Of a DNA stretch of 64,000 bases, positions 58,746-64,000 are shown piece after piece. The position numbers and the translations under genes were made by a program. Location: NCBI RefSeq assembly GCF_013363755.1, contig NZ_CP054840.1:1977501-2041500 (forward strand). Reading direction: 5' to 3'. The stretch is from Comamonas antarctica. Lineage in GTDB: Bacteria; Pseudomonadota; Gammaproteobacteria; Burkholderiales; Burkholderiaceae_C. Under the pieces are notes generated by a model. The model was not told the DNA's origin. It saw only the letters and a list, made by a program, of their open reading frames with translations, and made no database searches. Position 1 is the stretch's first letter. Every line of letters begins with the position of its first letter.

Positions 58746-59864
58746 ATGACTGCTACGCGCACGTTCCGTCCCCCCGCCTCCACACCCACCGCGGCGCAGC
58801 ACCCGCGCCGCGCGCGCCATCGACCGCAGACCATTGCCATCATCGGCGCCGGCATCGCGGGCCTGGCCTGTGCGCGCACGCTGGTGCAGGCCGGCCACCA
58901 GGTCAAGGTGTTCGAACAGGGCAGCACGGTGGGCGGGCGCATGGCGGTACACATGACATCGCATGGCAGCTTCGACGCAGGCGCGCAGTATTTCACCGTG
59001 CGCGATCCGCGTTTCGAGCAGGTGCTGGCGCTCGACCCCCAGCTGTGCCGCCCCTGGAGCGCAACGACCATCCGCGTGCTCGACAGCGCCGGCCGCGTTG
59101 CCAGCGCCGTGCCGCCGCCGCGCGAGTCGCATTGGGTGGCCACGCCCCACATGCAAAGCCTGCCCGAGGCCTGGGCCAAGCCGCTGATCGCTGCCGGGCG
59201 CGTGCACCTCCAATGCCGCGTGACCGCGCTCGAGCGCGACCGGCTCGAGGCCGGGCGCTGGCAACTGCAGACCGAGGACTCGCTCGACCCTTCGCAGCAG
59301 ACCGTGCATGCCGGCTTCGATGCCGTGCTGCTGGCCCTGCCCGCGCCCCAGGCGCGCGCATTGCTGGCCCCTACCGGGCTGGCCGATCTGCACTGCCAGG
59401 CCCTCGAAGACATCGACATCGCGCCCTGCTGGACCCTGCACTTGACGTTTGCGCAAGCGCAGCAGCCCGGCCTCACGACGCTGGGCCCGCACTGGAACGC
59501 CGCGCGCAGCACCCACCACCGCATTGCCTGGCTCGCCCGCGAATCGTCCAAACCCGGGCGTTCGTCCACCGAGCGCTGGACCGTGCAGGCCAGCCCCGCC
59601 TGGTCGCAGGAGCACCGCAATGACGACGCCCCGCGCATCCAGGCCAAGCTGCAGAAGGCCTTTGCCGAAATCACCGGAATCCACGCCACGCCCAGCCATG
59701 TCAGCAGCCGCTTCTGGCCCTACGCCCAGACCATGAGCACGCTGGGCCATGCGTTTCTCTGGAACCCCAAGACCGGCCTGGGCGTCTGCGGCGACTGGTG
59801 CCTGGGAGCGCGCGTCGAAGATGCGTTTGTATCCGGCCTGGAGCTGGCCTTGAAAGTGGCTTGA
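58746..59864 (+). CDS. Renalase-like FAD-dependent amine oxidoreductase
   Basis: The 372-residue flavoprotein has the dinucleotide motif [29 protein letters not shown] (from about residue 30), the GGRMAVHM glutamate-type loop, [11 protein letters not shown], and a C-terminal FAD motif [23 protein letters not shown]. This is the renalase/NAD(P)/FAD-oxidoreductase family, which oxidises anomeric or isomeric NAD(P)H forms. The basic 28-residue N-terminal extension is unusual. The next gene, gluQ, overlaps its stop codon by 4 bp. Confidence 0.85.
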   Translation: MTATRTFRPPASTPTAAQHPRRARHRPQTIAIIGAGIAGLACARTLVQAGHQVKVFEQGSTVGGRMAVHMTSHGSFDAGAQYFTVRDPRFEQVLALDPQLCRPWSATTIRVLDSAGRVASAVPPPRESHWVATPHMQSLPEAWAKPLIAAGRVHLQCRVTALERDRLEAGRWQLQTEDSLDPSQQTVHAGFDAVLLALPAPQARALLAPTGLADLHCQALEDIDIAPCWTLHLTFAQAQQPGLTTLGPHWNAARSTHHRIAWLARESSKPGRSSTERWTVQASPAWSQEHRNDDAPRIQAKLQKAFAEITGIHATPSHVSSRFWPYAQTMSTLGHAFLWNPKTGLGVCGDWCLGARVEDAFVSGLELALKVA

Positions 59865-60841
59865 CGACCTTGCCGACCGCGACGACTTCCTCCTATGTCG
59901 GGCGCTTCGCGCCCTCCCCCACGGGCCCGCTGCATGCGGGCTCGCTGGTTGCTGCGCTGGCCAGTTGGCTCGATGCACGCGCGCACCAGGGGCGCTGGCT
60001 GGTGCGCATCGAAGACATCGACCCGCCGCGCTGCATGCCCGGTGCCGATCGTCTGATCCTGCAGCAGCTCGATGCCTGCGGCCTGGTGCCCGACGATGCG
60101 CCGGTATGGCAATCCGCGCGCGGCGCGCTGTACGAGCGCGCGCTGCAGCGGTTGCTGGAGCGGCAGCTGGCCTACCCCTGCGCCTGCACCCGGCGCGACA
60201 TCGAACTGGCGTGGGAACAAATGGGCCTGGCGCGCGAGCGGCATATCGAGCGGCCCTACCCTGGCACCTGCCGCTGCGGCTTGCAGGGGCGCCCCGCGCG
60301 CGCCTGGCGCTTTGCCACCGAGAAAGCCGCGCGCCGGCAGCAGCCGTTCGCCGGCCTCGGGGCGCCGCAATGGGACCCGGCCGACGGGCGGCTGCTGTGG
60401 CATGACCGCCGGCTGGGAGCGCAGTCGCAGGATCTCGCGCAGTCCGTGGGCGATTTCGTGCTGCGGCGTGCCGACGGCCTCTGGGCCTACCAGCTGGCGG
60501 TGGTGGTCGATGACGGCGACCAGCAGGTGAGCCACGTGGTGCGCGGCGAAGACCTCACCGACAACACCCCGCGCCAGATGCTGCTGCAGCAGGCGCTGGG
60601 CCTGCCGACGCCCGCCTACCTGCACACCCCGCTGGTGCGCCGCGCCGATGGCGAAAAGCTGTCCAAGCAGCATGGCGCGCGCTCGATTGACGTCTCGACG
60701 CCCGCCGCGAGCCGCGCGGCGCTCGACGCAGCGGCCGCGGCACTGGACCTTCCGGTGGCCGATTGCACCCACAAAAACCGGGCCGATGCGCTGGCGCTGT
60801 GGGTTGCGGCCTGGCGAGCTAACTACAATCACGCCCTGTGA
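59861..60841 (+). CDS. gluQ: Glutamyl-Q tRNA(Asp) synthetase GluQ
   Basis: The 326-residue truncated GluRS-like enzyme attaches Glu to queuosine in tRNA(Asp). It has the HIGH-type motif [20 protein letters not shown], zinc Cys residues (CACTRR and CRCG) and KLSKQ, and lacks the anticodon-binding domain. No ATG lies before the catalytic domain. The TTG at 59861 overlaps the upstream stop codon (TTGA) and is the most likely start, with a second TTG at 59870. It overlaps trmB by 4 bp. Confidence 0.92.
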   Translation: MTTLPTATTSSYVGRFAPSPTGPLHAGSLVAALASWLDARAHQGRWLVRIEDIDPPRCMPGADRLILQQLDACGLVPDDAPVWQSARGALYERALQRLLERQLAYPCACTRRDIELAWEQMGLARERHIERPYPGTCRCGLQGRPARAWRFATEKAARRQQPFAGLGAPQWDPADGRLLWHDRRLGAQSQDLAQSVGDFVLRRADGLWAYQLAVVVDDGDQQVSHVVRGEDLTDNTPRQMLLQQALGLPTPAYLHTPLVRRADGEKLSKQHGARSIDVSTPAASRAALDAAAAALDLPVADCTHKNRADALALWVAAWRANYNHAL

Positions 60842-61590
60842 ACGAACACCAAACCAACGCGGCCGCTCCCGGCCCAGACGCCCCCCAAGACGCCACGCCC
60901 GGCTCGGCCCCCGCCGGCGTGGTCCATCCCCGCACCATCAAGAGCTATGTGCTGCGCGCCGGCCGCACGACGATCGGCCAGGCCAAGGCCTATGCCGAAG
61001 TCGGGCCGCAGTTCCTGCTGAACTACCAGGCCGCCCCGCTGGACGCGGCGGCCGTGTTCGGCCGCAGCGCGCCGCTGATCCTCGAGATCGGCTTCGGCAT
61101 GGGCGAAGCCACGGCGCACATCGCGCGCGTGCGCCCCGAAGACGACTTCCTGTGCTGCGAGGTGCATGAACCCGGCGTCGGCGCGCTGCTCAAGCGCATC
61201 GGCGAGCAGGACATCCACAACATCCGCATCCTGCGCCATGACGCGGTGGAGGTCATCGACAACATGCTGACCGAAGGCAGCCTGGACGGCGTGCACATCT
61301 TCTTCCCCGACCCCTGGCACAAGACCAAGCACAACAAGCGCCGCCTGGTGCAGTCGCCGCTGATCGCCAAGCTGGCTTCGCGCCTCAAGCCCGGCGGCTA
61401 CCTGCACTGCGCCACCGACTGGGAGCCCTATGCGGTGCAGATGCTCGAAGTGCTGTCGGCCGAGCCGACGCTGGCCAACACCGCCGAGGCCTATGCGCCC
61501 CAGCCCGACTACCGCCCGCTGACCAAGTTCGAGAACCGCGGCCTCAAGCTGGGCCACGGCGTGTGGGACCTGGTTTTCAAGAAGGTCTGA
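60838..61590 (+). CDS. trmB: tRNA (guanine-N7-)-methyltransferase TrmB
   Basis: The 250-residue SAM enzyme makes m7G46 in tRNAs. Diagnostic are [14 protein letters not shown] and [18 protein letters not shown]. The first 35 residues are a Pro/Ala-rich extension. The GTG at 60838 overlaps the gluQ stop (GTGA), so the tRNA-modification genes gluQ and trmB are coupled. A short hairpin follows its stop codon. Confidence 0.95.
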   Translation: MNEHQTNAAAPGPDAPQDATPGSAPAGVVHPRTIKSYVLRAGRTTIGQAKAYAEVGPQFLLNYQAAPLDAAAVFGRSAPLILEIGFGMGEATAHIARVRPEDDFLCCEVHEPGVGALLKRIGEQDIHNIRILRHDAVEVIDNMLTEGSLDGVHIFFPDPWHKTKHNKRRLVQSPLIAKLASRLKPGGYLHCATDWEPYAVQMLEVLSAEPTLANTAEAYAPQPDYRPLTKFENRGLKLGHGVWDLVFKKV

Positions 61591-61595
61591 AGCAC

Positions 61596-61616
61596 GGGAA
61601 GTCGCGTTGACTTCCC
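61596..61616. terminator. Hairpin between convergent trmB and OYE genes
   Basis: GGGAAGTC-GCGTT-GACTTCCC is a perfect 8-bp stem, 5 bases after the trmB stop. No T run follows on either strand, so terminator function is uncertain. Confidence 0.4.
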
Positions 61617-61626
61617 TGCGCCGGTC

Positions 61627-62745
61627 TTACTGCGCCGCCACCTTGCCCGCGCCGCGGTAGCGCTCGAGCCAGTGGGCGTAGGGCGCGGGCAGCGTCCAGT
61701 CCGGGCGCTCGACCTGCAGCGCCTGGGCCAGCGCGTACGGATAGTGGGGGTTGGCCAGCATCGCGCGGCCGATCATCACCAGGTCCATCTGCTGCTCGGC
61801 CACCACGCGTTCGGCGTCCTGCACATTGTCGATGCCCCAGCTCGATGCCACGGGCAGCCCGGCCTCGCGCGCCACGCGCTGGGCAATCGGCGCGAGGAAC
61901 GCCGGCGTGCCCCAGGGAATCTTGACGTCGGGAATCACGAAGTTGACGCTGACGTTGAGCAGGTCCAGGCCGCGTTCGCGCATCTGTTTGACCAGTTCGA
62001 TCGACTCCGCCAGCGTTTCCTCGTCCTTGCCGTCGAACTCGATCACGCCAAAGCGCGCCGTGAGCGGCAGGTTCTGCGGCCAGACTTCGCGCACGGCGGC
62101 CAGCGTCTCGAGCAGGAAGCGCGCGCGGTTGTCGAAGCTGCCGCCATAGGCATCGGTGCGTTGGTTGGAATGCGCCGAGAAAAAGCTCTGCGCCAGATAG
62201 CCATGCGCGAAATGCAGCTCCAGCCACTCGAACCCGGCATCGCGCGCGCGCCGCGCCGCCGCGACGAAGTCGGCCTTGACGCGCACGATGTCGGCCAGCG
62301 TCATCTCGCTGGGCACGCGCGGCAAGCCGCCGCCAAATGCAATCGCCGACGGCGCAATCGGCTGCCAGCCGCGTGCGTCGCCCTCGGGAATATGGTCATC
62401 GCCATCCCAGGGCCGGAAGGCGCTGGCCTTGCGTCCCGCATGGCCGATCTGGATGCCGGGCACGGCACCTGCAGACTTGATCGATGCCGCAATGCGCGCC
62501 AGCCCCTCGGCATGCGCATCGCTCCACAGGCCCAGGCAGTCGGGCGTGATGCGGCCTTCGGGCGACACGCCCGTGGCTTCGACGATCACCAGCCCCGCGC
62601 CGCCGCGCGCAATCGACGGGTAGTGGATCTGGTGCCAGTCGTTGGTGAATCCATCGACGGCGCTGTATTGGCACATGGGCGGCACGGCAATGCGGTTGCG
62701 CAGCGTGACATCCTTGAGGGTGAACGGGGAAAACAGGGCAGACAT
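61627..62745 (-). CDS. Old yellow enzyme family NADH:flavin oxidoreductase (YqjM-type)
   Basis: The 372-residue FMN enzyme has RIAVPPMCQYSAVDG with the thermophilic-type Cys, IQIGHAGRKAS, the active-site segment LHFAHGYLAQSFFS and NQRTDAYGGSFDNRARFLLE. Such enoate reductases reduce activated alkenes and quinones. The ATG at 62745 gives MSALFSPFTLKDV. It lies downstream of a LysR gene on the same strand, 125 bp apart, which may regulate it. Confidence 0.92.
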   Translation of the reverse strand: MSALFSPFTLKDVTLRNRIAVPPMCQYSAVDGFTNDWHQIHYPSIARGGAGLVIVEATGVSPEGRITPDCLGLWSDAHAEGLARIAASIKSAGAVPGIQIGHAGRKASAFRPWDGDDHIPEGDARGWQPIAPSAIAFGGGLPRVPSEMTLADIVRVKADFVAAARRARDAGFEWLELHFAHGYLAQSFFSAHSNQRTDAYGGSFDNRARFLLETLAAVREVWPQNLPLTARFGVIEFDGKDEETLAESIELVKQMRERGLDLLNVSVNFVIPDVKIPWGTPAFLAPIAQRVAREAGLPVASSWGIDNVQDAERVVAEQQMDLVMIGRAMLANPHYPYALAQALQVERPDWTLPAPYAHWLERYRGAGKVAAQ

Positions 62746-62870
62746 GTTCTTCTGGGAGACTGAAGGGGAAAGGGAAAGATGCGGCAGCAGAATTTCTGCA
62801 GCAAGGCCGCACATGGCGCCACGCTGAAATAAATCAAATGCTGGAAATTTATGATCCCCATCACGCCGTG

Positions 62871-63782
62871 CTATGACAGCGGCGGCTGGCGTTCGGCGCA
62901 GGTGCGAAACAGCAGGTCGCGCAGCCAGCGGTGCGCGGGATCATGGTGCGTGCGCCCGTGCCACACTGCACACTTGGTGAAGCCCGGCACGTCAAGCGGT
63001 GGTTCGGAAATCACCAGTCCCGGCTGGCCCTGTACCAGCCGCGCGGGCAGAATGGCCACCATATCGCTGGCGCGCAGCAGATCGGGCAGGATCAGAAAGG
63101 ACTTCACCGAAAGCGTGACTTCGCGCCGCTGGCCCAGCCGTTGCAGCGCATCGTCCGTGACGCCGTGGAAACCGCCGCCGTCATACGACACCAGCGCATG
63201 GTCCAGCGCGCAGAACTCTTCCAGCGTCAACGCCTTTCCCGCCGCCGGGTGGCCGCAGCGCAGCACGCAGACATAGCGTTCGCGGAACAACGCGCGCGCA
63301 TGCAACTCGGGAGGCGTCTTTTCCGGCGTCAGCAGCGCCAGGCCGATCTGCCCGCGCTCGAGCTGTGCGGGCGTCTGGCCGTTCTCGACCGGCACCAGCG
63401 CCACGCGGATATGCGGCGCCTGCGGCTTGAGCGCGGCGAGAAACGGCAGCGCAATCGCGCGCAGCGCGTAGTCGGTCGAGGCAATGGTGAAGGTGAAGCG
63501 CGCCGTCGACGGATCGAACTGCGGCGGCTGCAGCAATGCGTCAATTTCGGCCAGCACCTGCTGCAGCGGCAGGCGCAGGTCGAGCGCGCGCTGCGTGGGC
63601 ACCATGCCGCGCTGGGCGCGCACGAACAGCGGGTCGCCAAAGCTGTCGCGCAGCCGCGTCAGCATGCCGCTCATCGCCGGCTGGGTCAGGCCCAGGCGCG
63701 CGGCGGCGCGCGTCACGCTGCATTCCTGCAGCAGCGCGTCAAGCGCCCTGAGCAGGTTGAGATCGAGGCTGCGCAGCGAAAT
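62871..63782 (-). CDS. LysR-family regulator with non-standard start
   Basis: The effector domain and most of the HTH are clear (VTRAAARLGLTQPAMSGMLTRL). The first helix of the HTH, reading LRSLDLNLLRALDALLQEC, is encoded in frame upstream of the GTG at 63716. The only in-frame candidates for a full-length start are ATT at 63782 or CTG at 63776, because a TGA (63794-63792), the stop codon of the upstream GntP gene, blocks further extension. I give the longer form (303 residues). Use of the GTG would truncate the DNA-binding domain. It probably regulates the OYE gene. Confidence 0.72.
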   Translation of the reverse strand: MSLRSLDLNLLRALDALLQECSVTRAAARLGLTQPAMSGMLTRLRDSFGDPLFVRAQRGMVPTQRALDLRLPLQQVLAEIDALLQPPQFDPSTARFTFTIASTDYALRAIALPFLAALKPQAPHIRVALVPVENGQTPAQLERGQIGLALLTPEKTPPELHARALFRERYVCVLRCGHPAAGKALTLEEFCALDHALVSYDGGGFHGVTDDALQRLGQRREVTLSVKSFLILPDLLRASDMVAILPARLVQGQPGLVISEPPLDVPGFTKCAVWHGRTHHDPAHRWLRDLLFRTCAERQPPLS

Positions 63783-63791
63783 GGCGCGGCC

Positions 63792-64000
63792 TCAGCCAAA
63801 CAGGCTGGCGAGCATCACCAGCAGCAGCGAGATGATCGACGCGATCGAGGTCACCAGGGTCAGCGTCTTGAGCGCGCCCTTGGTCGACAACCCCATCAGG
63901 CCCTTGAACATCCAGAAGAAGTTGCTGTTGACCTGCACCGCGAACAGCGCGCCCGAGGCAATGGCGAAACCGATGACCACCGGCGAGATCGCGATCTGCG
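63792..64000 (-). CDS. GntP-family permease, 5'-truncated by the window edge
   Basis: Only the last 69 codons are present. They contain two membrane segments and the GntP-type ending VQVNSNFFWMFKGLMGLSTKGALKTLTLVTSIAS. GntP permeases take up gluconate and similar sugar acids by proton symport. The stop codon is 9 bases before the likely start of the LysR gene, so the two are probably cotranscribed. Confidence 0.8.
   Translation of the reverse strand, partial: QIAISPVVIGFAIASGALFAVQVNSNFFWMFKGLMGLSTKGALKTLTLVTSIASIISLLLVMLASLFG

Overview
The window looks like a chromosome segment of a Burkholderiales bacterium, most likely Comamonadaceae (Comamonas/Delftia/Acidovorax-like). The basis is the high G+C content, strong GC3 codon use, and lineage-typical gene orders: dapC-dapD-pilU-dapE-prmB, smc-zipA-ligA and phaC-phaA-phaB. 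The genus cannot be fixed from sequence reading alone. No tRNA, rRNA, CRISPR array or complete insertion sequence was seen. Most of the window is ordinary housekeeping chromosome with small accessory insertions.

Left part (1-13.4 kb): the 3' end of a degenerate tyrosine recombinase and a GcvA-like LysR gene. A perfect 447-bp tandem duplication then leaves a LysR 3' fragment and doubles the upstream region of a second LysR gene. Next comes a probable uptake/catabolism operon: a flavin monooxygenase-like gene, two permeases, two ATPases and a binding protein of a peptide-type ABC importer, a BAAT-type acyl thioesterase and a fused CMD/alkylhydroperoxidase-like protein. A family of short interspersed repeats (consensus about CCTTCGACAGGCTCAGGACG) punctuates this region and recurs at 20.0 kb.

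Middle (13.4-33.6 kb): a secreted DNA/RNA nuclease, dusA, PHB depolymerase phaZ with an unusual tail, a soluble orphan RnfB ferredoxin, lysine biosynthesis (dapC, dapD, dapE) with pilU and prmB, and an ABC-F gene. A 735-bp space follows that holds two paralogous 24-codon small genes, each with its own promoter-like element and terminator. Then come the PHB operon phaC-phaA-phaB on the minus strand, pgeF, and a divergent isomerase/hydrolase pair of the gentisate or homogentisate type. A matching 18-bp palindromic motif lies upstream of phaZ and of phaA, suggesting common control of PHB making and breaking.

Right part (33.7-64 kb): a soluble double-Cache CheW protein, a SRAP-family protein lacking three of four catalytic residues, an orphan papain-fold (Tox-PL-like) protein, ligA-zipA-smc, a GGDEF/EAL protein, ybbA/tesA, metC, a BON lipoprotein, and a SulP transporter followed by a diguanylate cyclase and a MinD-like ATPase. 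Next are trhO, a 166-bp MITE-like element that supplies the doxX stop codon, a doxX/LysR divergent pair, gluQ-trmB, an old yellow enzyme, a LysR gene with no ordinary start codon, and the 3' end of a GntP permease.

The strongest candidates for something undescribed are the duplicated small-protein modules at 25.8-26.4 kb, the orphan Tox-PL-like protein at 37.2-38.1 kb, the catalytically altered SRAP protein next to it, and the double-Cache CheW protein.
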